A DNA stretch of 64,000 nucleotides from Lycorma delicatula. Lineage: Eukaryota > Arthropoda > Insecta > Hemiptera > Fulgoridae. Numbering within the stretch: position 1 is the first letter of the stretch; each line of letters begins with the position of its first letter. The DNA lies in the NCBI RefSeq assembly GCF_047948215.1, contig NC_134455.1:350515991-350579990 (forward strand). The letters are read 5' to 3'. This document shows positions 32,815 to 43,431 of this stretch, piece after piece. Position numbers and translations under genes: made by a program. Under the pieces are notes generated by a model, which made no database searches, was not told where the DNA came from, and saw nothing but the letters and a program-made list of their open reading frames with translations.

Positions 32815-33292
32815 TTTTATTCTGATCCTATGAAATAACATATTACAGAGATCACTTCAGGTAGCTATGCTTCTCTCAACCCACCGGGTTGGTCCAGTGG
32901 TGAATGTGTCTTCCCAAATCAGCTGATTTGAAAGTCGAGAGTTCCAGCGTTCAAGTCCTAGTAAAGTCAATTATTTTTATACGGATTTGAATACTAGATC
33001 GTGGATACCGATGTTCTTTGGTGGTTGGGTTTCAATTAACCCCACATCTCAGGAATGGTCGAACTGAGACTGTACAACACTACACTTCATTTACACTTAT
33101 ACATATCATCCTCATTCATCCACTGAAGTATTATCTGAACGGTAATTACCGGAGGCTAAACAGGAAAAAGAAAGATATGCTTCTCTCCAATAAAAAAAGA
33201 AACTTACCCAGTATTTTCCTGGATGGACCAAGGGGGACCGTGGAAAAATGCCTTGAACAGAGCAGCATCACAAAAAGCATTTATATATAAAA
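32815..33292 (+). repeat. Family H copy split by a SINE
   Basis: The left part starts TTTTATTCTGATC at 32817. The right part resumes at 33188 and carries CAGTATTTTCCTGGATGGAC, matching the copy at 49.3 kb once the SINE is removed. Confidence 0.6.
32878..33175 (+). mobile_element. SINE family A, full-length with target-site duplication
   Basis: The head reads CCACCGGGTTGGTCCAGTGG (A-box-like), an AAATCAGCTGATTT palindrome, and GCGTTCAAGTCCTAG (B-box-like). The body follows, and the end is GGAGGCTAAACAGGAAAAAG. The 12-base duplication TATGCTTCTCTC flanks it at 32866-32877 and 33176-33187. Confidence 0.92.
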
Positions 33293-33621
33293 TCTATACA
33301 TAAAAATTAAAATTAAAAATAGTTTGTCTGTCTGTATGTCTCTTATGCCTTCTTAAACCGTTCATCCAATTGCGATGAAACTTAAGTGAGTTGTTGTGCG
33401 CACGCTCGCGAAGGATCCTGAATTTGTTTGGACCCGATATGTGGCGCTGGCGTCGAGATATTTCGAAAAATTATATTTATGGACCGATTTGGTTCATATT
33501 CAGAATATGAATATTAGTTACGTGAAAAGAAATATTTTTGCAAAAACTATACCCCCTAGGTGGGGCCCCGGTGTCGAGATATTTACGAAGCAAACAAACA
33601 AATATACAAACAGACTTTTTT

Positions 33622-33679
<58 letters not shown>

Positions 33680-34021
33680 GCATGTTCGTATGTGTGTTCG
33701 GTGTCCGCTAAAGACCAAAAAACTAATGGACCTATTTACTCGCGGGAAGTGGGGAAAAGGGGAAAATGGAAAACTGGGAAAGGGGAAAATGCGGAAAGAG
33801 AAAAGGGGAAAATGGGAAAGGGTAAAAAGGAAACTGGGAGAGGGGTGGGAGAAGGGTGAAAGGAAGAAGTTGGAAAGGGAAAAGGGGAAGGAGAATAAGT
33901 GAAAGGTAAAATTTGTGAAGTTCCGTAATGTTCAGTTTTTTAATTTTTTATCAAATTTTCAATTGTGTTCATTTAAACTCTCTCTCTCTCTCTCCATCCC
34001 TCTCTCACTCGCCCGCTCTCG

Positions 34022-34073
<52 letters not shown>

Positions 34074-34112
34074 TCAAATCTAGCAATAGCGAAGCATTGC
34101 CGGGTCTGCTAG
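33293..34112 (+). mobile_element. Helitron-type element(s) with polypurine tract
   Basis: The 3' end is clear: AGCAATAGCGAAGCATTGC hairpin, eight bases and CTAG at 34109-34112, followed by T. Two possible 5' ends exist: TCTATACATAAAAATTAAAA at 33293, and TTCTATATATATA at about 33624 just before a 50-base (TA)n run. Between them lies ~330 bases with GTTTGTCTGTCTGTATGTCT, typical of a Helitron or similar 5' region. So this is either one 820 bp element or a ~490 bp one inside the remains of another. A 168-codon frame across it encodes only low-complexity repeats. Confidence 0.75.
33750..33905. repeat. Polypurine tract in the Helitron
   Basis: Irregular GGGAAAAGGGGAAAATGG-like units, over 90% purine on the plus strand. 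The counterpart is at 16.34-16.68 kb. Confidence 0.9.
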
Positions 34113-34900
34113 TATAAAATAAAAATGTAATATAGATGTGATTAAAGTCCATTTTAATTGTTTAAAATACTAGAAAAAAGACGGACCCATGTCCCGCCCC
34201 GCCACGAAGATTTTACATGATTTATGTTTCATTACACATGATTTTGTTAAATATTTTTGCCAATTGTAACTAAATAACGTTCATAAATTTAGGGTACTAA
34301 CAACAATAAAAACTTTTACAACGAAAAGCTTCAGAATCCTTAGCATTTTTATCTGTTTCATGAGTTACGATATTTTAACACAGCTCTGACCCCAATTATT
34401 TTTCTTTTTTTATCCGCAAGACACAAATATAATTTTTGATAAATCATTCGTATCAAGAAGTAGAAATTCTTCGATCGAATGAATCGTTGGTCTGCAACAC
34501 GCATTTGCCCAACTGGTCGGTGCACCACTTGGTCCGCTCTGAGCCAATAGCAGCTATAATAAAAATTTGAGCACATACCTCAAACAAACAAACCCAGGCA
34601 CCATCATTTTTTATGGAATGTGAATTCATAAGGCCTAGATGAAAATTATTTTAATTCATCTTTATGCATATGTAAAAATGATCAATATGATAAAAATTTA
34701 TCGACAAAATAGTACTGTTTCTTTCCGTAAAAGAATTTTTTTATTGTAACATTAACAGTCAAGTCATTAGCGACTTAGATCAAAATTAAGTGTGCACAGA
34801 TAACTAATATTCGAGATCAACAGTCTTAACATAGTATATATGACAAACATTAATACTTGTTCAAAATCAAACAATAAACATTAGATGCCAAACTTCAAAT
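34113..34900. other. AT-rich noncoding DNA
   Basis: No recognised feature. The 72-codon minus frame at 34358-34576 has no domain. Confidence 0.5.
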
Positions 34901-34939
34901 AAGAGACATCAAAACGGGCAAATAACAATTAGAATATTT

Positions 34940-35068
34940 TGTACACAATACTTCATAAAAGTTCCCGCGTATACAAAACCGCTAAATTGAGTTCTTCACC
35001 CACTATTATAAAATAATTGTAGCATTTTCTTGATATCGCTATTTCGGTTGAGCAAATTCTTCATATTT
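34940..35068 (-). pseudogene. I-type LINE, far C-terminal piece (beyond the R1 insertion)
   Basis: On the minus strand the frame continues from the segment at 36178-36281 with NMKNLLNRNSDIKKMLQLF, a usual closing stretch after the zinc-knuckle-like motif of LINE ORF2. It rejoins across the R1 insertion because 35054-35068 and 36178-36192 are the same 15 bases. Confidence 0.6.
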
Positions 35069-36177
35069 CTTAAGGGTGATCACAACGGCAATGATGTCAT
35101 CTATCTTATACGCGGCCCCAGTCTGGGGCACTGCAATGAATGTACAACGCAATAAACGCAAACTTAGAAGCGTGCACAGAGTAGCACTGATACGAGTTGT
35201 CTCAGGATATAGAACAATTTCTTACGATGCGTTATGTGTCTTAGCTGAAACGCCTCCCATTGAATTACAGATAAAAGGCCGAAGCATGAGGGCGGCAGGT
35301 GTGCCAAGAGCCGAGGTAGAAGACACAGTCGTTAGCAACTGGCAAACCGCATGGTCATCCGCTCAAACAGGTGAGTGGACAAGGAGACTTATTCCCAATC
35401 TGAAAGAGTGGTTGGGTAGGGAGAAAGGCGGACTAAATTTCCACACCACTCAGTTGATGACAGGACATGGATCGTTCGGGAAATACCTTAATAGAATCGG
35501 GAAAAGGCAGACGTCAAGGTGTCCGTACTGTCAGGAAGAAGACGCGGAACACACCGTATTCAACTGCTATAGATGGGAGGATCTCAAACATGAAATAAGG
35601 CATAATAACCTGACACCTGACAACCTGGTTAGCTGGCTAATGCAATCCAATAACAACTGGGATTGGTTTTCCAATTTTGCGAGCACCGTCCTCAAATCTA
35701 AAGAGGAAGAGGAGAGGCATCACAGACGATAGGCGTGAAGATAGGGCAGGGAGGACAGTCCCACCCCGGAGGACCCGTATGCTTAGGTATGCGGGTTCCG
35801 GTGATGGGGTGGGAACTCCTGGGGTTGCTTGAAAGGGATAAAGAAAAGACCGAGTCCCGGACGGCGGTGTCGGTTCCTGGGGGCGCTTCGGTGCTTGCTG
35901 GGGCTGGCGCCGCCGGTTTGAGGCAGGCATAAAAGAGTAAATACCGAGACCCGGTTCTCTGCGTGTGGGGGGGGGTACGGCATAGCCGGACCTTCCCTTA
36001 CGTGCGGAGGATTAGAGGCAGGCAGCAATAAGAAAAGATCCGGAACCGGGGGGGCTGATCTACCGTGCCAGACATACAGCCGGTGGGTGGGGAGGTCCCC
36101 TTAGAGTCACAAGGACACATCCCTGGGCCGCGTATACTTGAGTGGATGTCCGGCCCAGGGATGTAGTGAGGAAAAAA
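35069..36177 (+). mobile_element. R1-type LINE, 5'-truncated, with 15 bp target-site duplication
   Basis: A 1.1 kb insertion flanked by AAATTCTTCATATTT (35054-35068 and 36178-36192). It holds the end of ORF2, a 440 bp GC-rich 3' untranslated region with CCGGAGGACCCGTATGC and CCTGGGCCGC blocks, and a short A-rich 3' end at 36172-36180. The base composition is strikingly unlike the AT-rich neighbourhood. Truncation at the 5' end and the duplication are the marks of target-primed reverse transcription. Confidence 0.92.
35076..35732 (+). CDS. R1-type LINE ORF2, C-terminal 218 codons (partial, intact frame)
   Basis: C-terminal end of the ORF2 polyprotein (endonuclease and reverse transcriptase) of an R1-type retrotransposon. 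The frame has no stop or shift. Residues 9-60 (SSILYAAPVWG... RVVSGYRTISYDALCVLAETPPIELQ) are the region after the RT palm that is typical of R1-like LINEs. Residues about 97-140 hold GEWTRRLIPNL and TQLMTGHGSFGKYL. Residues 149-164 form a CX2CX6HX4C zinc motif (CPYCQEEDAEHTVFNC), followed by a lysine/glutamate/arginine-rich end. The endonuclease and RT catalytic core are missing because the insertion is 5'-truncated, so no activity is possible. The first codon is only where the truncation falls, not a true start. Family name R1 is by resemblance; other R1-clade lineages would look similar. Confidence 0.9.
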   Translation: MITTAMMSSILYAAPVWGTAMNVQRNKRKLRSVHRVALIRVVSGYRTISYDALCVLAETPPIELQIKGRSMRAAGVPRAEVEDTVVSNWQTAWSSAQTGEWTRRLIPNLKEWLGREKGGLNFHTTQLMTGHGSFGKYLNRIGKRQTSRCPYCQEEDAEHTVFNCYRWEDLKHEIRHNNLTPDNLVSWLMQSNNNWDWFSNFASTVLKSKEEEERHHRR

Positions 36178-36690
36178 AAATTCTTCATATTTGAACCCAG
36201 GTTTAACTGTCGACAATTATCCTCGAAAATTGGGCAGTCTATGGGTGAATGATTTATGGACCATTGTATTTTTACCCTCACAGTTAGATTGAGAAGAATC
36301 GAACAGATGGGAATGAGTTACCTTAGTGTGCCCAATCCTCAGCCGTGTAAAGATAACTTGTTTTTGGGAGGTGAAAGGTTTCTCGGAGATATTTCCCCCG
36401 ATTCCATGCCGCCTCGTGGGTGACATAACAGCCAAAACCTATACCATTGAGCATATAGTTTGATATAGTTTTCCTTTGTTAAGCCGCTCTCACACGTCAT
36501 ATCTAATCGGAGGCCATTTGACGTGACTCTCTTGTTACCTTCATCGGCCTGTTTACTCTCGTGTATGCCACAATGGTCTGGGACCCAAACGAATATATTT
36601 TCTTTATTTACTCCTGAAAGGGTGTCATAGATAATCCGAATGATTAATTCAGATCGTCTGCAGTTTAAGCTCTCAAGGAGTTTAAACTAG
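36178..36690 (-). pseudogene. I-type LINE ORF2: RNase H and C-terminal knuckle, broken
   Basis: Read on the minus strand from 36690. First comes CRRSELIIRIIYDTLSG, then IFVWVPDHCGIHESKQAD, the closing block of a LINE RNase H domain (family WVPSHxGIxGNExAD). After frameshifts it reads QVIFTRLRIGHTKVTHSHLF, the RLRxGHxxLTHxHLL block that follows RNase H in I-type LINEs. After another shift comes INHSPIDCPIFEDNCRQLNLG, the His-Cys half of the terminal zinc motif. Three or more frame changes make it a pseudogene. The R1-type LINE has inserted into it at its 3' side. Confidence 0.82.
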
Positions 36691-37080
36691 AGTCATTTCA
36701 ATCAGAAATTTGAGGACTGTGGATATGGATAATTCTTAAAACAGAGTATATTGCTTAGGCTTTACAAAAAAGCACAGAGAAGTAGGCATTGAGCTTATAT
36801 AGTATCTAATTATCAGGGAGTATGATTGAACAGCTACATCCTTCAAAAGAAAATATTTTTATTTTTATTTTAAATGATTTGGTGAGAAAGTTTTTAAATG
36901 GTTCTTTAATTTATTTAAGAAAAATGGTAAAGGAGACATATAATAATGTCATTTTCTTATGCTGATTTACACGAAAACAGTTCCCTTGTCTGTGTAGATT
37001 TTATTTAAAATAATTAATTATTTTTTTATAACAAAACTGCACATTCGGAAGTATAAATACGCAGCTAAGATAATTTTCTA
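36691..37080. other. AT-rich noncoding DNA
   Basis: Nothing recognised. Confidence 0.5.
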
Positions 37081-37880
37081 AATATCGGTCTGACCCCCGT
37101 AGAGGAAGATACCCGCCTTGTGACGATTTCAGTCGCACTACACCATCCTCTCTGTGATGGGCTTTACCGGAGGTCGTCTTTTAGACTCTATAAAATTGTT
37201 AACAACACATTAATCAGTTTGGCCTCTGTCAGGATGCTATCGATGCAAATGCTTCGGCAGACATCTTCATCACTGTACATACAACCTACTATCACTTTCG
37301 TATGGCTTCTTCCATCCACGAACCTCAACTATCAAATTAACCGATTCGCGGAAGCGCGATCGACGCGCCTTCCTGTACCACGGAAGATTTCACACAAAAA
37401 CTCTTCCTCTACCTAACACAAAATTTAATTAGACTGTGCACTCAAATCATTACTCGGTTAAGTCTTTTAAACACCAAAATACTATCCTCATACCAACAAA
37501 ACAAATTGTTGATCGCAACAACCACAATTTTGTCCTGCAATCAATATACTCAAAGTCTTCTGATTTACTTGAAAATCAAGAAACACATCCACAAATTTAA
37601 TAAGCCCCTCTAATGGAAATATACCCTACTTCTCTCTGTTCTGGTCCGCTTTCGGGAGCAAGGTCAATGCTTACACCCTGCCACACTGAAGCTCCATCAC
37701 AGAGTTCTCCACACATTCATTCTCTTCCTAAAAGAGAATATCTTAGCTAACCGGGTCTCGATAACAAAACGCTTGTCTTGGCGAAGTAAGCACCCCGGTG
37801 GGACCCTTGCCACCCGGGTTGCTATCCTATCTATACATCTATAAAAGCATCAGACCCCCCTCAGCTATCCTTCGCAGGCC
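37081..37880. other. More GC-rich noncoding block, unassigned
   Basis: Two patches of balanced composition (37081-37410 and 37590-37870). They contain CACCCCGGTGGGACCCTTG and CCACCCGGGTTGC. The frame at 37120-37416 (98 codons) has no domain I recognise. The composition suggests an old transposon or retroelement noncoding region. Confidence 0.4.
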
Positions 37881-37914
37881 TAAGAATGTAAATATCGGTC
37901 AGTAAGATACACAC

Positions 37915-38150
37915 TTATGAGTGCCAAAGAATGATCTGACAGCCCATTTTTGTATCTTGAAAATTCTTTTTTGAATTTTTGAAGGAGCACCAAAAGTTGA
38001 CGCGAATATTTTTAAACATAATAAATATTTAATAATGACAGATTTACGGTTTATTAAGGCGCTTGAAAGTAGAATAATACAGTTTGAGTCTGTTAAAAAC
38101 GAAATCAATTTGATTATACCAAGATAATTTTTTATCTAATAAATTGCACA
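37915..38150 (+). repeat. Family P dispersed repeat
   Basis: Matches 5105-5395 in order: GAGTGCCAAAGAATG, AATAAATATTTAATAATGAC, GTTTATTAAGGCGCTTG, CGAAATCAATTTGATTA. Confidence 0.6.
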
Positions 38151-38232
38151 TTGTGAGAAACAGAAACAATATCTCTTAATACTACGAATGTGATAAACAA
38201 TGATACGTCTACCTAGGAAACATAATAATAAA

Positions 38233-38395
38233 ATGTTCTTTGGTGGCTGGGTTTCAATTAACCACACACCTAAGAAATGGTCTACCTGAGACTGTACAAG
38301 ACTATACTTCACTTAATACTTATACATATCAGCCTCATTCATTCTTTGAAGTAATACCCGACGGTGATTCTCTGGGGCTAAACAGGAAAAACATA
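38233..38395 (+). mobile_element. SINE family A, 5'-truncated copy
   Basis: Begins at ATGTTCTTTGGTGGCTGGG and ends GGGGCTAAACAGGAAAAAC. Only the 3' half of the SINE is present. Confidence 0.78.
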
Positions 38396-38514
38396 TTCAA
38401 TTCCGTGCGACGACGATTTAATCAGACAAGTCCAGTGGGCTCACGCACCTTTGACGACGAAAAATTCATAACTTATTTCTGTTGCCAAAGGTGATGTAAA
38501 AGGATTATTCTTTT

Positions 38515-38687
38515 TCTTTAATGAATATCTTTAATTCACAACTTCACCCGTAAAGGGGCTAGAACCTCGGTCTATAGCTTAAAATCTTCCCTGGGATAAC
38601 ACACATGTATCGTGTAAATTTAAAAGCAGTCGGTTGGTCACCGCGTGAGCGAGAACAGACAGAGACAAACTTTCGACTCTATATATA
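38515..38687 (-). repeat. Possible Helitron 5' end, minus strand
   Basis: On the minus strand it reads TATATATAGAGTCGAAAGTT then TGTCTCTGTCTGTTCTCGCT, in the style of the Helitron-type 5' ends elsewhere in the window. No matching 3' terminus was found nearby, so the assignment is weak. Confidence 0.35.
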
Positions 38688-39339
38688 TAAATAATTGTCA
38701 TTGTCGAAAAAAGTTATAAATTTACAAACAAATAAAGTTTCGTTTTGCAATTTAATTGTATTATTATTCTACAATTATGTTAAACTGTATAATAAATTAC
38801 ACTTTTTATTATTGATTAAACTCCAAGTAAAAAGATTTTATTTTGCTTATGGTAACTGGTAGAGAGTTAAAATGGTGGTTTACGGAGTAAAATGGGAAAG
38901 ATAAAATTAATAATTCTGGTGTAGTATTCTTTATTGGGTAAAGGAAAAGTTTTTTTTTATTGCAAAATAAAAACTTTTAATTTGGTGAATTAAAATTAAT
39001 CCTCTTTTTACAACCTCAGGCGTAAAATTCGTTTTTTATTATAAATGGCCTGTAAATAACTAAAAATGTATAAATGGAATATATTTTATTAATTAAATGT
39101 GTAATAAACAAAATGTATCAGAGTGGTGCGGATTTTTACCACTTTTCTTCCCATAATGAAGACCAATAGACAATACCCAGACAGACCGGTTATTTTTTTA
39201 CGTTTACAACAACAAAACTCGATACCGTCCCTAATCATCAATTTTGTTTGATTCTAAAAAAAATTTGCTCAAAATAAACCTTTTACTAAAAAACCCTATA
39301 GAAATAAAAATAAAGATCAAATAAAACTATTTTTTTTAA
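38688..39339. other. AT-rich noncoding DNA
   Basis: Nothing recognised. Confidence 0.5.
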
Positions 39340-39465
39340 ATAAAAACCGAATTTAATAAAAATAATAGTTTAAAAAGTTACAAATAATTATGTTTTTATT
39401 TATTAACTAAAGTAAAAGTACTTAATCATACAACAAATAAATATTTTTTTTGAAGTCGGCCGAGT
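39340..39465 (+). repeat. Family G repeat
   Basis: Carries AAAAAGTTACAAATAATTAT, TTTATTAACTAAAGTAAAAG and TTTTTTGAAGTCGGCC, as at 3206 and 3590. Confidence 0.55.
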
Positions 39466-39469
39466 TACT

Positions 39470-39621
39470 TTTAAGTAGATTTTATAAGAACGCTACCTAT
39501 TGTTATGGGTACCATGATTCGACTTCCGGAAAATTTCGACACATCTTCACGTTTCACATCCCCCAGACACCAGAACGACCGTCAGTTCAACAACGTTCAT
39601 GTATACATTTATATACATATA
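39470..39621 (+). repeat. Family D element, left part (split by a Helitron)
   Basis: Starts GCTACCTATTGTTATGGGTA and runs through ATTCGACTTCCGGAAAATTT to the (TA)-rich step, where the Helitron begins. It continues at 41907. Confidence 0.78.
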
Positions 39622-41906
39622 TCTTTATATATATATATATATATATATTTCTTGTGTGCGTGTGTATGAAAGTGAACTCCTCCTAAACGGCTGGACCGAT
39701 TTTGATGAAATTTTTTGTGTGTGTTCAAGGGGATTTGAGAATGATTTAGATTCACAATTTGGTCCACTGGAAAATGTTTTTTTAATTAATTTTTTATTTA
39801 TAAGTAGTTGTTGATTTTAGAATATTTTACATTAGATCCGGCAGACTGCACTACCATCGCAGTATCGAATATTCAATGATATTCTATTTTAATTTTAGTT
39901 TGTCCCGACAGTTGGTGCTGCGATCAAATTGAGAAAAATATTTCGTAATTTTGTGTTATTATTGTGTTACAAAAAATCGCGAGAAAACAGTTTTTTAATA
40001 AATAAGAGGCTAATAAATCAGATGGAAATGTAAACAAAGGAAAACCAATCAGATCAATGCAAGATGGCCGCTGTCAAACACAACGACCAATCACAAAGAG
40101 CCCGTATGGCCGTTGCTAATATAAACAAAATCACAACTGATTAAGTAACAAGTAGGCAGCACTTCGATCGCGTTTAGAATTATGCGCGTATTGAGAAATA
40201 TTATATTATTATTTATTGAAATAACGTTTTAAAGTGTAATTAAAAAATATACATTGTGCAAATTTGTAAGGTACAGTATTGAAGTGAAAATGTTTTTTTA
40301 ATTTATTTATGTGTTGTTGATCTTGGGATGGTTAAGGTTCACAATTGGGTTCGGTTGACAGCGTGTGGGTCCGATAGGCAGAGCTGCGATCGCGTTTTAG
40401 AAGTTTTTTTTTTTTAATTTTTGGTTTATCACTCAAACCCGGTAGTTGGTGCTGCGATCGGATTCTAGGATTTTTTTTATTTTGTTGCTTTTTCGCATAT
40501 CAGTTACTTGCGTCGTAGCTTAGTGTTGTTCTTACATTAAAATTCGTATTTAGAGAATAGTTTCTCTGTATTTAGGTAGTGAGTGCTGTTCTGACAATTG
40601 GATTTATTTACATTCTGAATTTTATAAAGTTAAAGGTGAAATTTTATAAGGTTCCGTAATGTTTTGTAAGTTTCTTAATGTTCAGTATTAATTGTAATGA
40701 TTTTGCAGCCACAACACTTTTCGTTAAAAAATTATTTTCCACCGAATACTGTGATTAGAGAGTGGTGTGAATTAAATCCGATAGGTAGTGCTGTTGTTTT
40801 GCCATTTGGATTTATTTACGTTCCGACTTTTATAAAGTGAAAGGTTAAATTTTGTTAAATTGCTAATGTTCAGTTTTTTAAGGTTTTATGAAACTTTCAA
40901 TTGTTGTCATTTAATCTGTTTGTATACTCAGATCTAGCAATAGCGAAGCATTGCCGAGTCTGCTAGAATTGCGCGCTTATTGAGAATATTATATTATATT
41001 ATTATTTATTGAAATAAAGTTTTAAAGTTTAATTAGAAAATGTACATTGTGCAAATTTGTAAGGTGCAGTATTGAAGTGAGTATTTTACATGATTTTTCA
41101 TGAATTTTAATGATGTATACACGTGCATTCAATAACAATCAACTTAACCTACAAATCTAAATTGTCAGTTCTCATTTGATTCTATGCAACTTATGAAGTA
41201 TTGAACGGCTCTTTGAAAATAAACATTTAAGTTTGTAAAATAAATTATAACATTTATAAAATTAAAATATAAGTTACTTATAATATAGTTTAAAGTATAT
41301 TTAAAAAATTGAATTTATAATGTTTTAGCTGATTAATTTTATAAAAAGTTTTCTAAAATTATTTTTAATTTACAATTATCTAAAATCTGGTAAAATAGAT
41401 GTTAAAATAAAGAATGAGAAAAATGATAAAAATTTCGACTAAAATTTTAACTACGTTGCTTTTTTACAGTGCTTTAATTTTTTTATAAATTGATTAATTA
41501 AGCTGTTACATGGTTATGAAACATAAAAATTATAAAATAAAAATAAAAAATATGTAGGAGGTACTTTTTTAGAATCATGTTAAGTGAAAATTAGTAGTAA
41601 TGTGGGTGAAAATTTATTAATTACACTAATTATTAATTTTACGTCGTTTCGATTTTTTAATTCAATTTTCATCGGACATATCAATATTAGTGAAAATAAA
41701 TATTAACCATACTACACATAATTAATCAATAAACCCATTACATTAATACAACAATCACAAACTGATAATATCATGCTAATAGTCATTTTAATGAAATTTA
41801 GAACACATTCCTGCTAATTTTAACATAATTAAGTTACTTATATTTATGTGTGTGCATTTATTACAGAATAATGCCGCGTCAGGACAACGTCTGTCGGGTC
41901 CGCTAG
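39622..41906 (+). mobile_element. Helitron, 2.3 kb, non-autonomous, inside family D
   Basis: Starts TCTTTATATATATATA after an A at 39621 and ends GGGTCCGCTAG followed by T. Removing it rejoins the two halves of a family D element. It contains the 165 bp CCAAT/AAGATGGCC module (39987-40151). An internal CTAG terminus lies at 40963-40966, preceded by the same AGCAATAGCGAAGCATTGC hairpin as two other Helitrons here. A 113-117 base direct repeat (40175-40287 and 40964-41080) brackets the inner unit. No Rep-helicase coding sequence was found. Confidence 0.78.
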
Positions 41907-42555
41907 TATATATATATATAGATATTCATTTCACATTCTTGTGGACACGATAACTGCCGTAATTTTGCGCTAATCACTTTCAAATTGATGCATAAGATAT
42001 AACGACCCAAAATCTCCGTCATGTTTGTTAATGGGCAAAATCGGACCATGGGGATAAGAATGGAGGGGGGCTTTTTCGAAAAAAAAAATATCGCTATAAC
42101 TTTCTTATTAAATAAAATATCGAACTTGTTTAAATTTCCTACTATTCTTTGGATAAGGGCACTTTGGGCCGGAAGGACCTCAAGTTTTTTTGACTCACCA
42201 ACCATTGACTCAGGAGGTGCAAAAAATAGGGTTTTGAAGACCCTCCCTTAATTCATACCTCCCTTAATTGACACAGTATCAAATCGGTTTAAAGTGTTCG
42301 TTAGTCCTCTAAATATTATCTAATACTTTTGTCTGTAACAATTTTTGATATGACCAAAATGTTGCTGGAATTGTAAAAAGATGAGCCTTATCGTATACTG
42401 AACATGTGAAACTTTTTTTCACGACACCATTGTCGTATAGAATAAATTTGATGGTTTTCTTAACTTTAAGGTGGAAATTTTTTTTATCCTCAACGTACCA
42501 CCCGTGAAATCTACCTCCCTTTTGGCACGCCTTCCGGCGTGTCTAAAGGAATTTT
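41907..42555 (+). repeat. Family D element, right part
   Basis: Resumes with CATTCTTGTGGACACGATAA and follows the family order to CGCCTTCCGGCGTGTCTAAA. The 3' end touches a minus-strand family C copy with no sequence between them. Confidence 0.78.
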
Positions 42556-43066
42556 TTTTACACTTTAAATAATATTCTTTTATTCTACCGCTCACGTGTG
42601 ACGTCACAACATAACAGTCGATTACAACAGCATTTTTTGGAGTGGGGTTGCGATTTTGCAAAAACGTGTTTTGCAAATATTGTTATTTTTTATGGTTAAC
42701 AAATGTACCTAGGAAAAATATGACCTTAATTAGTCGAAATTTCGAGAAATTGAAAGTGACCTTGCTCTATAGTCTCACTCCCTCAACCATTTAAGTTGAA
42801 AATTTAATGGTATCCATTCCCCATATATTGAAGTAATCTGACCAAGTTTAGCAAAATCGATCAACTGGTTCTGGAGATATAAAGTAATTTAGAGGCCGAC
42901 ACCGAACACACACACGTACGTACATACGTACATTAACATCGGGAAAATTTCTATCAGGTTTTTGGATTTCTTAGGTGTCAAAACGTCAAGATCCGGTAAA
43001 AACGGCATATGCCCAAATTGGTCCAATTATAATACTTTTCCTTCTAGTGCTATAGCGTTATCTAAA
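42556..43066 (-). repeat. Family C element, minus copy
   Basis: Begins (as its 3' end) TTTTTACACTTTAAATAATA, then TGACGTCA at about 42599, the core in reverse complement, and the terminal hairpin region up to 43066. Confidence 0.77.
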
Positions 43067-43430
43067 TGGGATAATAACTGCTATCTGAAAAACAGTAATC
43101 TACACACATTTTATGGTAAATTTGTAAAAATATTGTCTTACAGTTGACTGAAGTCTTTGTAATTTTTTTTTTTGTCTGGGGGTTTGCAATATTTAGATCT
43201 GACAACTCAAATTAAGTTTATAGTTCATTTGTCTAGAATATTAACAATAAAATCACGACTCACTATTGCAGTGAATTTAATAAGAATTCTAAACAGGTGT
43301 TGTCGATGTTAACAGAGATTTTAAGGTGGGTAACAAAGTAAGATTAAAGGTTCTATAAGTTGTATGAGTATCGAGGATGTCAAATTCTTCTGTTTTGTAA
43401 TATTGAAAATCTTGTTTCGTTTAATACTTA
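43067..43430. other. AT-rich noncoding DNA
   Basis: Nothing recognised. Confidence 0.5.
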
Positions 43431-43431
43431 G

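Noticed and set aside
33396..33902. 168-codon frame
   Set aside because: Spans a (TA)n run and a polypurine tract inside Helitron-type noncoding sequence; no domain.
35637..36281. Four overlapping 65-97-codon frames on both strands downstream of the R1-type ORF2
   Set aside because: They lie in the GC-rich 3' untranslated region of the LINE, where stops are rare by composition.
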